This document shows, piece after piece, positions 1 through 5,627 of a DNA stretch of 19,764 nt. The position numbers and the translations under genes were made by a program. Every line of letters starts with the position of its first letter. Positions within the stretch are counted from its first letter, which is position 1. The stretch comes from Burkholderiales bacterium (GTDB lineage: Bacteria > Pseudomonadota > Gammaproteobacteria > Burkholderiales > SG8-39). The DNA lies in assembly GCA_919902965.1 (NCBI GenBank), contig CAKKSJ010000215.1, positions 1 to 19,764 on the forward strand, written 5' to 3'. The notes beneath the pieces are model-generated. The model was not told the DNA's origin, did no database searches, and saw only the letters and a program-made list of their open reading frames with translations.

Positions 1-2
1 TG

Positions 3-56
3 CGCGACTATCTGCAATTACCCAAAAATCGGGCCGAATCCGCTAAGTTCGGTTAA
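3..56 (+). other. possible 3' end of an upstream gene
   Basis: The frame that is open from the window edge ends in TAA at 54-56 and reads RDYLQLPKNRAESAKFG. The stop codon lies inside a 10-bp palindrome (CGGTTAACCG, 50-59). Only 17 residues are visible and no family can be recognised, so this could equally be non-coding. Sequence to the left of the window would decide. Confidence 0.15.
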
Positions 57-203
57 CCGGCACGTAATAAAGTTCCGGCGACAATGCTCGGGCGTATCGC
101 GGCCCGACAGCAGGGATAAGCTAAGAGATAAGAAATGGTAAGAACGGATCGGTTAGAGCTCTGGGTCCGAGTCACAGTTTCGGGATGCAGAGCCCGCCGT
201 TGC

Positions 204-218
204 GGTACATCCTGTACC
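204..218. promoter_or_regulatory. perfect inverted repeat, possible operator
   Basis: GGTACA-TCC-TGTACC is a perfect 6-bp inverted repeat with a 3-bp spacer, about 100 bp before the exported-protein gene at 319. Its size and spacing suit a dimeric repressor site. No regulator gene lies next to it and no clear -10/-35 pair was identified, so an operator role is inferred from symmetry only. Confidence 0.3.
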
Positions 219-223
219 ACTCT

Positions 224-289
224 GCTAAGCAGCAAACGAGCCGCACGCGGAGGCATTTCCGTTCTTGTGTCTTGCTTAGCCCGCGTGCG
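224..289 (+). repeat. two interleaved inverted repeats in the leader of the exported-protein gene
   Basis: GCTAAGCA (224-231) is complementary to TGCTTAGC (273-280), and CGCACGCGG (242-250) is complementary to CCGCGTGCG (281-289). The two pairings cross, so the RNA could fold one way or the other, or as a pseudoknot. The second stem is followed at once by TTTT (290-293), so that fold resembles an attenuator or intrinsic terminator with a long loop. The rest of 57-318 holds no credible gene: the frames there lack a ribosome binding site and protein-like composition. Confidence 0.4.
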
Positions 290-318
290 TTTTCAATCAA
301 TGCTTGAGGGGGTGAACC

Positions 319-747
319 ATGACAAGAAGAACCTTTTTCGTTCTGATGTGCTTCATGAGCATAATTGCCTTTACATCAACAGCTCATGCTCAAAGCTCAA
401 AGAAGACAATTACCCTTCCCAATGGTGAGGTAGTTTGGGACTTAAACGGGGAATGGGATGTTCTTATAGAAAACTATGGAAGGTTGAGTCGCGGGGGATC
501 CTATCCACAATTTGTGAAGGTGACACAAACGGGAGGTTCCTTTGTAGCTATTAGAATGAGGGACGATCCATTCCATAAAAAGGGTTCAGAGCAAATACGA
601 GGCGAGCTTGATAAAGATGGTTTTAAGAAAATTCAGATAATGTCGGCATACGGCGCATTAGATGCCAAAAGCGAAATCAGTAATGATGGCAATAAGATGA
701 CGTTCGACAGTGCTGACATGACCAAACTAACTTACATTAGGAAATGA
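319..747 (+). CDS. exported hypothetical protein, AT-rich
   Basis: This encodes 142 residues and no function is recognised. Residues 1-24 form a typical Sec signal peptide: basic RR, a hydrophobic core, and an AHA cleavage site before QSS. The mature part opens with LNGEWDVLIENYG and is rich in alternating hydrophobic residues, which suggests a small beta-sandwich or lipocalin-like fold; that is inference from pattern only. The ATG is well supported by GAGGGGG a few bases upstream. Codon use is strikingly AT-rich (many AAA, ATA, AGA, AAT codons) against the GC-rich rest of the window, which points to recent acquisition. It has no operon partner: a structured leader lies upstream and about 320 bp without a gene follow. 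Confidence 0.8.
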   Translation: MTRRTFFVLMCFMSIIAFTSTAHAQSSKKTITLPNGEVVWDLNGEWDVLIENYGRLSRGGSYPQFVKVTQTGGSFVAIRMRDDPFHKKGSEQIRGELDKDGFKKIQIMSAYGALDAKSEISNDGNKMTFDSADMTKLTYIRK

Positions 748-1028
748 GGGGTTACTTCAGGACAGGCACTGCGTCCCGCAATTGCTCTTTGTTGTTCGGA
801 CGCAGCCTGCTTTATCTTTTGGAAGGTACCTAGCGTCTGCTATCGAGCGGATCGAAGGACTGCAACGGGTCGATAGCGCGAATTCACCACCTCAGAATTC
901 TCGCCCGGGAACAGACCCTCGCGGTCGCCGGTCAAATGCCAGGGCCGATGCGCTTCGTTGGCCTCGCGATACCCAGGATGATCGATGCGCTAGATCCGTT
1001 GCTGCAGCGGTGACGCCGCGCTTTGCGC
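748..1028. other. intergenic stretch without a convincing gene
   Basis: About 280 bp with no supported gene. It contains an 8-bp inverted repeat, GCTATCGA (839-846) with TCGATAGC (870-877), and a minus-strand frame of 49 codons (840-989) that looks somewhat protein-like but has no start codon and begins directly after a stop. The latter may be debris of a lost gene. Nothing else was recognised. Confidence 0.3.
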
Positions 1029-1051
1029 TATACTGCAATCTGGTTGACCAG
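1029..1051 (+). promoter_or_regulatory. promoter and operator of the toxin-antitoxin pair
   Basis: TATACT at 1029-1034 is a good -10 box; no clear -35 box sits at the right distance. Immediately downstream lies CTGGT-TG-ACCAG (1040-1051), an inverted repeat that would cover the transcription start. Antitoxins of the Phd/VapB kinds commonly repress their own operon by binding such palindromes, and the placement fits that, but binding is inferred. Confidence 0.5.
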
Positions 1052-1067
1052 TTCAGACGAGGTCCGT

Positions 1068-1316
1068 ATGAAGACCGTCGGTGCATTCCAGGCCAAGACC
1101 CAATTGTCGCAGCTTCTCGATCAGGTCGAGAAGGGTGAGGTTGTCACGATCACCCGTCACGGCCGGCCGGTGGCAGTGCTAACACCCGTCGCGCCCGCCA
1201 AACCCGCCAAGACCGGAGAAGAATGGCTCGCCGAGGTGAAGCGGCTGCGCAAAGGAATCACGCTGGGCGGTACCGTTACTGTCAGGCAGTTGATCGATGA
1301 AAGCCGCAAGTATTGA
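1068..1316 (+). CDS. Phd/YefM-type antitoxin
   Basis: This 82-residue protein should neutralise the PIN toxin encoded next to it and repress their shared promoter. The sequence from KTVGAFQAKTQLSQLLDQVE through GEVVTITRHGRPVAVLTPV is the classic Phd/YefM DNA-binding fold, with the FQAK/LSQLL helix and the T.HGRPVAVL strand. The C-terminal part (EEWLAEVKRL to the end) is the likely toxin-binding tail. The ATG at 1068 was chosen over one 45 bases earlier because GAGG lies 5 nt upstream and the family starts there; the earlier start would also place the operator inside the gene. The stop overlaps the toxin start, so the two are translationally coupled. Confidence 0.88.
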   Translation: MKTVGAFQAKTQLSQLLDQVEKGEVVTITRHGRPVAVLTPVAPAKPAKTGEEWLAEVKRLRKGITLGGTVTVRQLIDESRKY

Positions 1317-1795
1317 AACCGCGGCGAACACCCAGACTGCGTGAGCCGGTGGCCGTCTACCTGCCCGATGCATTCGTTATCGACTGCTCGGCGTGCGTTC
1401 CTTGGTATTTCAGAGACGAGGCGAGCCAGTTTTGCGATCAGTTGGGGCTTTCGGTTCATCGTTCCGAGGTGTGGGTGCCGTCCCTGTGGCGTCTCGAACT
1501 GGTCAGCGCAGTGGTCAATGCCGAGCGCCGTAAACGCATCACTGGCGATCAACGCCGTGACGTGCTGAAAAATGCAAACAGCTTGCCGCTGCGGGTCGAC
1601 CATGAAATGCCGTCGGTCGTCGAGCTGAACGAACTTGCGACCGTCCACACCCTCACCCCCTACGACGCCGTTTACTTCGAACTTGCCCGCCGCCGCAAGC
1701 TGCCGCTGGCGACGCTCGACGCGGCGCTGGTCAAGGCCGCGCGGGCGGCGAAGCTCGCGCTCATCACCGACCTTGCGGTTTTCCCGGAGCATTAG
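1313..1795 (+). CDS. VapC-like PIN-domain toxin ribonuclease
   Basis: This 160-residue PIN-domain protein is a likely Mg-dependent RNase toxin. The four acidic residues expected of a PIN active site are visible: D24 in FVIDCSA, E62 in LWRLELVSAV, D118 in LTPYDAVYFELA and D136 in LATLD. The catalytic set looks intact, so the toxin is probably functional. The start is uncertain: a TTG at 1313 overlaps the antitoxin stop, while a GTG at 1349 would remove twelve basic, low-complexity residues and bring the N-terminus closer to family form. Neither has a strong ribosome binding site, which suits a coupled toxin gene. The downstream neighbour is a broken rmuC end rather than an operon partner. Confidence 0.88.
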   Translation: MKPRRTPRLREPVAVYLPDAFVIDCSACVPWYFRDEASQFCDQLGLSVHRSEVWVPSLWRLELVSAVVNAERRKRITGDQRRDVLKNANSLPLRVDHEMPSVVELNELATVHTLTPYDAVYFELARRRKLPLATLDAALVKAARAAKLALITDLAVFPEH

Positions 1796-1797
1796 GA

Positions 1798-2016
1798 CCA
1801 GCCCGCCTTGCGGTAGAATTCAGCCGCTTCGACGAACGCATGAAGAAACTCGCCGATCACATCCGCCAGGCGAACGACGACGTGGAGAAAATCCAGGTGA
1901 CCGGCGGCAAGATCAGCCAGCAGTTCCAGCGCATCGAAGCGGCGGAAATCGAAGAGAAACCCGCTGCGGAAAAGGTGGTGCGGCTGGTGGATGCCTCGAA
2001 AACACAGGACAGCTGA
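1798..2016 (+). pseudogene. rmuC: 3' remnant of rmuC (DNA recombination protein)
   Basis: In the frame ending with TGA at 2014-2016 the reading AVEFSRFDERMKKLADHI continues into QANDDVEKIQ and ISQQFQRIEAAE. This resembles the C-terminal helical region I know from some proteobacterial RmuC proteins (RF..RM..LA.HI.QA..DV pattern); this is recollection of the family, not a search. Only about 70 codons are present, with no ribosome binding site and no start codon upstream; the internal ATG at 1840 would give 58 residues. The rest of rmuC is missing: the frame runs back into the toxin gene, where the similarity ends. The simplest reading is that the toxin-antitoxin pair arrived with deletion of the rmuC body. 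A real 58-residue gene is a less likely alternative. Confidence 0.55.
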
Positions 2017-2098
2017 GGCCGGCGCGGCAGTCGAAACCAGGGAGCCGGCGCGTACCCGTAGCGGCGGCATTCCGCCGCAGGCACTGCAAGGAGGGCCC

Positions 2099-2356
2099 AT
2101 GTCAGATCTGCAAGAGCAATTCGAAGCTGCGGTCGCGGCGTCCAAGAATCTCCCGGAACGTCCCGACAACAATACGCTGCTGAAACTCTACGCGCTGTAC
2201 AAGCAAGGCACGAGCGGCGACGCGGCAGGCGAGCGTCCCGGCATGGCAGACTTCATAGGCCGCGCCAAATACGATGCGTGGTCCGCGCTCGCGGGCACAT
2301 CCCGGGAAGAAGCCATGCGGCAGTATGTGGACTTGATCGATGCGCTGAAGGACTGA
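2099..2356 (+). CDS. acyl-CoA-binding protein
   Basis: This 85-residue protein should be a cytosolic four-helix acyl-CoA-binding protein that sequesters long-chain acyl-CoA. The family signature is clear: PDNNTLLKLYALYKQGTSGD in the second helix, then KYDAWSALAGTSREEAMRQY with the conserved Lys, Trp and Tyr that contact the ligand. The length matches the family. The ATG at 2099 follows a near-perfect AAGGAGGG (2088-2095). The gene stands 82 bp after the rmuC remnant and converges with the MAPEG gene. It may once have formed a unit with rmuC, but nothing in the sequence proves this. Confidence 0.93.
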   Translation: MSDLQEQFEAAVAASKNLPERPDNNTLLKLYALYKQGTSGDAAGERPGMADFIGRAKYDAWSALAGTSREEAMRQYVDLIDALKD

Positions 2357-2360
2357 GGCG

Positions 2361-2393
2361 CATGGTCCTGGATGCTATACAGCCAGGAGCATG
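2361..2393. terminator. hairpin between convergent genes
   Basis: CATG-g-TCCTGG pairs with CCAGGA-g-CATG around an 11-nt loop, giving ten base pairs with one G.G mismatch. It sits just after the acyl-CoA-binding gene, and its loop contains the stop codon of the opposing MAPEG gene. There is no T-run, so this may be a processing or 3'-end structure rather than a strict intrinsic terminator. Confidence 0.3.
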
Positions 2394-2782
2394 AAAGCCC
2401 AATAGGCGGCAATGCCCAGTTGTACGGCAAAGGCCAGAAATCGCGCGGTTACGGCTGCCTCTGACAGCGAGGCAAGGTGGATGATCGACTGAAGCATGCG
2501 TGCGATCAGCAGCGTATACGCCAGGGGATCGGTCGTCGCCGACTTGCCCGCGACCACGGCGACGAGCATCAGACCCCCGAAGATTAGGAGTCCTTCCAGG
2601 CAGTTGGCGTGCGCCCTGGCCAGCCGTTGCATGAATGGAGAAAGGTTCGCGTTGTCCGGCTGGAATCCGTTGGCGGGAACGGCTTTCGTGACAACCAATT
2701 TTGAACGGACGGTCTCCATCAGAACCAGAAGGAACAGCGTCCAAGCGATAAATCCTGTCAGGGCGGTTAGCGTGACGTTCAT
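2375..2782 (-). CDS. MAPEG family membrane protein
   Basis: This 135-residue integral membrane protein belongs to the MAPEG superfamily (membrane-associated proteins in eicosanoid and glutathione metabolism). Four hydrophobic segments are visible, beginning with TALTGFIAWTLFLLVLMETV. The hallmark R-A-x-x-N-x-x-E appears as RAHANCLEGL after the first loop. The start was set at the ATG at 2782 rather than one 63 bases upstream, because the family begins directly with the first membrane helix and the longer form adds a polar, unrelated N-terminus. No strong ribosome binding site is present. Bacterial members are poorly characterised, so the substrate is unknown. It may be co-transcribed with the DJ-1-like gene upstream (72-bp gap). 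Confidence 0.85.
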   Translation of the reverse strand: MNVTLTALTGFIAWTLFLLVLMETVRSKLVVTKAVPANGFQPDNANLSPFMQRLARAHANCLEGLLIFGGLMLVAVVAGKSATTDPLAYTLLIARMLQSIIHLASLSEAAVTARFLAFAVQLGIAAYWAFMLLAV

Positions 2783-2854
2783 TTGTGTGTACCCAAAGTC
2801 AGTTGCTGATCGGAGGATTCGAGGTGACTCGCAAACGCGGTCCAAGGTTCAAGC

Positions 2855-3481
2855 TCAAATCCGGATTCGGCGCGCATCGCTTTCCGGATAGGGATATTCC
2901 ATGTGCCGGGCGGTCGCCTTTGCGATGTCCTCGCCGAAACAATGCGCTACGACTTTGAGCGACATATCGATGCCCGCGGAGATGCCGGCGGAGGTAAACA
3001 CGCGGCCATCTTTGACGAAGTGTTTGCCGTACTCGACGCTCACCGAGGGAAAGGAATCACGCATCCAGTCGAGCGAACGCCAGTGCGTGGTTGCGTGCAG
3101 CCCGTCCAGAAGTCCGGCGAAGCCCAGCAACATTGCGCCAGTGCAAACCGCCGTTAGAATTTCCACCTCCGCGGCGCGGGCACGCAACCAATTGAGCATT
3201 ATTGGGTTGTTCAACTCCTTGCGGGTGCCCCATCCGCCCGGGGCGACAACTATATCGAGGCGTGGGCAGTTCTCGAACGTGTAGTGCGGCAAAACTTTCA
3301 TGCCGCCCGTTGTAGTGACTGGGCCTGGGTTCTCTGCAACCAGCAGTACCTCAAAGGGCGAGGGTTCTTCGCGGCGTCTCCCTTCGTTCATCCGCGTCAC
3401 TGAAAACACCTCAAACGGCCCGCAAAAGTCGAGCACTTCAATGTCCTCAAACAGCACGATACCAACACGTTTTCTTTCCAT
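2855..3481 (-). CDS. DJ-1/PfpI family protein, isonitrile hydratase-like
   Basis: This 208-residue single-domain protein has the class I glutamine-amidotransferase-like (DJ-1/PfpI) fold. The nucleophile elbow is ILTAVCTGAMLLG with Cys113 followed by Thr114, and an acidic residue lies near the N-terminus (D18 in EVLDFCGPFEV). This matches the Asp/Cys/Thr arrangement known for Pseudomonas isonitrile hydratase. The motifs LDIVVAPGGWGTR and ATTHWRSLDWM are also typical. There is no C-terminal AraC DNA-binding domain, so it is not a GlxA-type regulator. The ATG at 3481 has a strong GGGAGGT just upstream. The exact substrate cannot be read from the sequence; a hydratase or a stress-related chaperone/glyoxalase role are both possible. 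Confidence 0.88.
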   Translation of the reverse strand: MERKRVGIVLFEDIEVLDFCGPFEVFSVTRMNEGRRREEPSPFEVLLVAENPGPVTTTGGMKVLPHYTFENCPRLDIVVAPGGWGTRKELNNPIMLNWLRARAAEVEILTAVCTGAMLLGFAGLLDGLHATTHWRSLDWMRDSFPSVSVEYGKHFVKDGRVFTSAGISAGIDMSLKVVAHCFGEDIAKATARHMEYPYPESDARRIRI

Positions 3482-3510
3482 CTGAACCTCCCTGCTCTGA
3501 GCCTAACGAC

Positions 3511-3722
3511 GGTGTAGAAAAAGTACCGAAACTGGGCATTTTGACCGCTTGCGAAAACACCTAAAATTTCTCTGGTCCCTTCGAACCGTACTGCGGTCGC
3601 GCATGAAGACGCGGACTACGAGGAGATTGCGGCTCGGTTGACCGCCGATGCCCAATTCAATCGAGGAAGCACTCATCTCGCATCGTGGAGTGTCGATAAT
3701 CGCGGGGGGCTTTTTCTACAGC
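3511..3722. repeat. insertion-sequence-like inverted repeats framing ~210 bp
   Basis: TGTAGAAAAAG (3513-3523) and its exact reverse complement CTTTTTCTACA (3710-3720) face each other, each near a GG/CC boundary. Their form resembles terminal repeats of common transposases, but no transposase is present between them, only about 186 bp in which a frame reads protein-like (HEDADYEEIAARLTADAQFN) without a start. This could be a miniature element or the scar of a deleted insertion sequence. No target-site duplication is evident. It occupies most of the gap between the DJ-1-like gene and brnA. Confidence 0.4.
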
Positions 3723-3752
3723 CTCAATGTTCGCGTTGAATGGCGCACGGAT

Positions 3753-4016
3753 CTATGTGCGTCCCTTCAAACGCGTGGTTGGCGGTCGCGCGTGATGCTG
3801 CGCGTAGGCATCGAGCAATCGACGAATCATGCGCTGGTATTGGGTGCCGTGCTTCTCGGCCTCGCGTTTGAAGAACTCCACGCTGCGTTTGGAGAGAGCA
3901 ATGGTGATCTTTACCCCCTCGTCCTGCAGTACCAAGTCCTCGGGCTTGGGAAGAAAGTCGGGAACAACCTTCACTCTTCCCATGGGTTCATTCGTGTATT
4001 TGATTTTCGCGCTCAT
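3753..4016 (-). CDS. brnA: BrnA-like antitoxin
   Basis: This 87-residue protein is the likely antitoxin of the BrnT toxin encoded directly upstream. Its second half (DEGVKITIALSKRSVEFFKR then EAEKHGTQYQRMIRRLLDAY) is a ribbon-helix-helix DNA-binding domain of the BrnA/CopG type, preceded by the PDFLPKPEDLVLQDE linker seen in BrnA proteins. The ATG at 4016 was chosen because AAAGGAAAG precedes it at good distance; a longer form starting 57 bases earlier would add unrelated residues. The first 29 bases overlap the end of the toxin gene, so the pair is co-transcribed and coupled. By analogy with characterised BrnTA, it should repress the shared promoter. Confidence 0.85.
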   Translation of the reverse strand: MSAKIKYTNEPMGRVKVVPDFLPKPEDLVLQDEGVKITIALSKRSVEFFKREAEKHGTQYQRMIRRLLDAYAQHHARPPTTRLKGRT

Positions 4017-4278
4017 AGATTCGCTTTCCTTTGCGCCAGTAGCCAGCGCCAATGATACGAATGGCGCTTTCACGGTAAGTGAAGCGCACAGTCATGACTC
4101 CCTCTCCAACCCGGCCAAAACAGTAGTGCCGCTTCTCGGTCGAGGCGTGCGACAAGTCCTCGGCGATCACGCGTAGGGGGTCGATAAACGCTAGTTGCGC
4201 CTCGGCGAACGACACACCGTGTTTCGATTGATTTTCCTCGTCCTTCTTGGGATCCCACTCGAAACGAGCTTTAGCCAT
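3988..4278 (-). CDS. brnT: BrnT-like toxin (DUF497)
   Basis: This 96-residue member of the BrnT/DUF497 family is a RelE-like ribonuclease toxin. The N-terminal FEWDPKKDEENQSKHGVSF is the family signature, and the C-terminal strand block TYRESAIRIIGAGYWRKGKR IYE carries the conserved basic residues linked to RNA cleavage in characterised BrnT. The start at 4278 (MAKARFEWD) is where the family begins; an in-frame ATG 36 bases upstream is unlikely. The ribosome binding site is weak, common for toxins. The toxin precedes its antitoxin, the usual BrnTA order. An upstream palindrome (4309-4328) is a good candidate operator. Confidence 0.9.
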   Translation of the reverse strand: MAKARFEWDPKKDEENQSKHGVSFAEAQLAFIDPLRVIAEDLSHASTEKRHYCFGRVGEGVMTVRFTYRESAIRIIGAGYWRKGKRIYERENQIHE

Positions 4279-4308
4279 CCACGAAGGGTAACAGAAAGCT
4301 GGCGATAA

Positions 4309-4328
4309 AGCCATACGGCAGTATGGCT
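4309..4328. promoter_or_regulatory. palindrome upstream of brnTA, candidate operator
   Basis: AGCCATAC-GGCA-GTATGGCT is a perfect 8-bp inverted repeat with a 4-bp centre, 30 bp before the brnT start. BrnA is a ribbon-helix-helix repressor that controls its own operon, so this is the natural binding site to propose. No consensus promoter boxes could be named with confidence around it. Confidence 0.5.
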
Positions 4329-4422
4329 ATCTCGATGCCGAATACCACCGCAACGTCCGCGCTGACCCGCGCGCGCCGGTTCTGCGCGAGTCGCTGTTGA
4401 ACGCGCTGCTATCCGGCCCACC

Positions 4423-4659
4423 CTATGCAACGTGCAAGAGCGATTCTTGAACTTCTTGCGGAAGTTTAAGTTCCGCAAACCACTTGGCGGGGTACAGGTA
4501 GTCTTCACCGCTCTCATCAACCACGCGGATGTCCCTAGCTGCGGCAGCGTCCTCGTCTGGGATTACACGGTAAATCTTGTGCAATTCCAAAGACGATGGA
4601 TAGCCCGTGTTTTTCACGCAAACCGCAAAATGCGGTGATGTTGTCCTTTTTCTTTTCAT
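4423..4659 (-). CDS. small conserved-looking hypothetical protein
   Basis: This 78-residue soluble protein has no known function. It reads like one compact domain: HFAVCVKNTGYPSSLELHKI, then YRVIPDEDAA, then IRVVDESGEDYLYPAKWF. The pattern of beta strands, with the phrase DESGEDYLYP, resembles small proteobacterial hypothetical proteins I have seen, but no name can be given. The ATG at 4659 was preferred over one 51 bases earlier because the upstream frame ends only 4 nt before it, which indicates translational coupling. It lies 144 bp upstream of brnT on the same strand and may belong to the same accessory cluster. Confidence 0.65.
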   Translation of the reverse strand: MKRKRTTSPHFAVCVKNTGYPSSLELHKIYRVIPDEDAAAARDIRVVDESGEDYLYPAKWFAELKLPQEVQESLLHVA

Positions 4660-4663
4660 AATG

Positions 4664-4798
4664 TCAGTCCAAGTAGCATTTGCGTTTGACCTCCTTCTTT
4701 CCGATCCCATGCGCCTCGTACCAATGTAGTTCCGTCAGTCTAAGCGCAGCCTGGAAAGTCTCGGCTGCCTGACCAGGTGCGCGCCAGCATTCGAACAA
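4664..4798 (-). CDS. short unknown reading frame upstream of the small hypothetical gene
   Basis: The frame is open from a stop at 4823-4825 to TGA at 4664 and ends in ALRLTELHWYEAHGIGKKEV plus a short basic tail. It looks strongly protein-like (FECWRAPGQAAETFQAAL). No ATG or GTG exists in frame; a TTG at 4798 would give 44 residues. It may therefore be a short gene with a rare start, or the 3' end of a gene that lost its 5' part. Its stop lies 4 nt before the next gene's ATG, as expected for coupled genes. An AAGGAGGT inside it (4689-4696) is too far from that ATG to serve as its ribosome binding site. Confidence 0.4.
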   Translation of the reverse strand: MFECWRAPGQAAETFQAALRLTELHWYEAHGIGKKEVKRKCYLD

Positions 4799-4920
4799 AA
4801 ACGAGTCCGAGGCGAATCGTTCTTAATGGTGTGCGATGTGGTCCGTCGCGTGCTGCCTGCTGACAGCAGTCAGCGGGCGGCAAAGAATTCGCGATGGGCA
4901 GCAACAACCATCGGTAGGAG

Positions 4921-4968
4921 AATAAATAAAGACGGGCGTTTCCAGCCTATTGACTGTTGCTGCCCGTC
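4921..4968 (-). terminator. terminator after the lipoprotein gene
   Basis: On the minus strand GACGGGC (4968-4962) pairs with GCCCGTC (4937-4931), and the stem is followed by TTTATTTATT (4930-4921). It lies just 8 bp past the lipoprotein stop. The loop is long (24 nt), so strength is uncertain. The rest of the interval 4823-4976 holds a second 10-bp inverted repeat (4896-4905 with 4955-4964) and no gene. Confidence 0.5.
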
Positions 4969-4976
4969 ACGCCGCG

Positions 4977-5627
4977 CTAGGGCGCGGCGCCGCTGGAAAC
5001 GATTTCGATACGCCGGCGGATGCGCGCAGCCTCGGCCGCGTCACCTGCCGCATCGGCGCGCGCAGCCTGCACGCCCAGCCAGGCGAGCAGCGGCCGGCGC
5101 CAGCCATTGTCGGATGCGGTTTGCGTGGCTGCGGCCATGCCCGCCGGTGTCAGGCGGTTCATGCGGAACAGTACGCCCGCCGCAAGCAGGCGCGACATCG
5201 GCTCCTTGATCGCCTCCAGTGCAGCGGTATCAGCAGCACCTGCGAGCAGCGCACGATGCTGGGCGGGGAGCTGCGCAGCGTCCAGGCCCTGCCAGCGGCC
5301 GGCGAGAAAAGCGGCATAGGTGCGCTCTTCCTTGCTCGCGTCCGCGGCGAGCACCTCGAAACCGGCGCAAGCCCCGAACTCCAGGCTCGCCACGCGTGCA
5401 GCGCAGCGCACCAGTTCGGCGCGCGCGAGCAAGTCGGGTCGGCCGGTGGTGGCGATTGCGGCGCGCGCGCGCGCGAATTCCTGCGCGGCGAGGCGCGTGT
5501 TGCCGGCGTAATACGCGGCCGAAAAATTTTCCAGTGACGACTGTGCATTGGTTTGCCAGTCTGGCGGCACCGGTGTGCCGGCACAGGCGGCGAGGAGCAG
5601 CGCCGCCGCGACCAGGAGCGCTTTCAT
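4977..5627 (-). CDS. alpha-helical outer-membrane-type lipoprotein
   Basis: This is a 216-residue lipoprotein. The N-terminus KALLVAAALLLAACAGTP carries a clear lipobox (L-A-A-C), so the protein should be lipidated at that Cys; the residue after it is Ala rather than Asp, consistent with sorting to the outer membrane. The rest is Ala-rich and helical with repeated patterns such as NTRLAAQEFARARAAI, suggesting TPR-like helical repeats. The start at 5627 overlaps the stop of the MCE gene (ATGA), showing tight coupling. Mla-type operons often end in an auxiliary lipoprotein of the PqiC/DUF330 kind, but this sequence does not look like that family. A role as partner of the MCE/permease system is inferred from position. 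Confidence 0.8.
   Translation of the reverse strand: MKALLVAAALLLAACAGTPVPPDWQTNAQSSLENFSAAYYAGNTRLAAQEFARARAAIATTGRPDLLARAELVRCAARVASLEFGACAGFEVLAADASKEERTYAAFLAGRWQGLDAAQLPAQHRALLAGAADTAALEAIKEPMSRLLAAGVLFRMNRLTPAGMAAATQTASDNGWRRPLLAWLGVQAARADAAGDAAEAARIRRRIEIVSSGAAP

Noticed and set aside
50..318. Integron attC-like site, suggested by palindromes near a stop codon and an AT-rich cassette-like gene
   Set aside because: No matching GTTRRRY and RYYYAAC core sites frame the gene, and the second end is missing.
840..989. Minus-strand 49-codon frame with protein-like composition (HPGYREANEAHRPWHLTG)
   Set aside because: It has no ATG, GTG or well-placed TTG, begins directly after a stop and has no recognisable family. 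It may be gene debris but cannot be called.
4292..4450. Plus-strand frame reading AEYHRNVRADPRAPVLRESL, ending in TGA
   Set aside because: It has no usable start codon, follows a stop directly and overlaps both the brnTA palindrome and the end of the small minus-strand gene. At most a remnant.
4656..4679. Seven-codon leader peptide (MLLGLTL) with a strong AAGGAGGT and ATGA overlap with the 78-residue gene
   Set aside because: The Shine-Dalgarno-like sequence is explained as codons of the longer protein-like frame ending at 4664, and seven codons carry no independent support.
5461..5473. GC dinucleotide run inside the lipoprotein gene (similar runs near 10961 and 14320)
   Set aside because: Short alternating GC runs fall inside well-read coding frames of Ala/Arg-rich proteins and need no further explanation.
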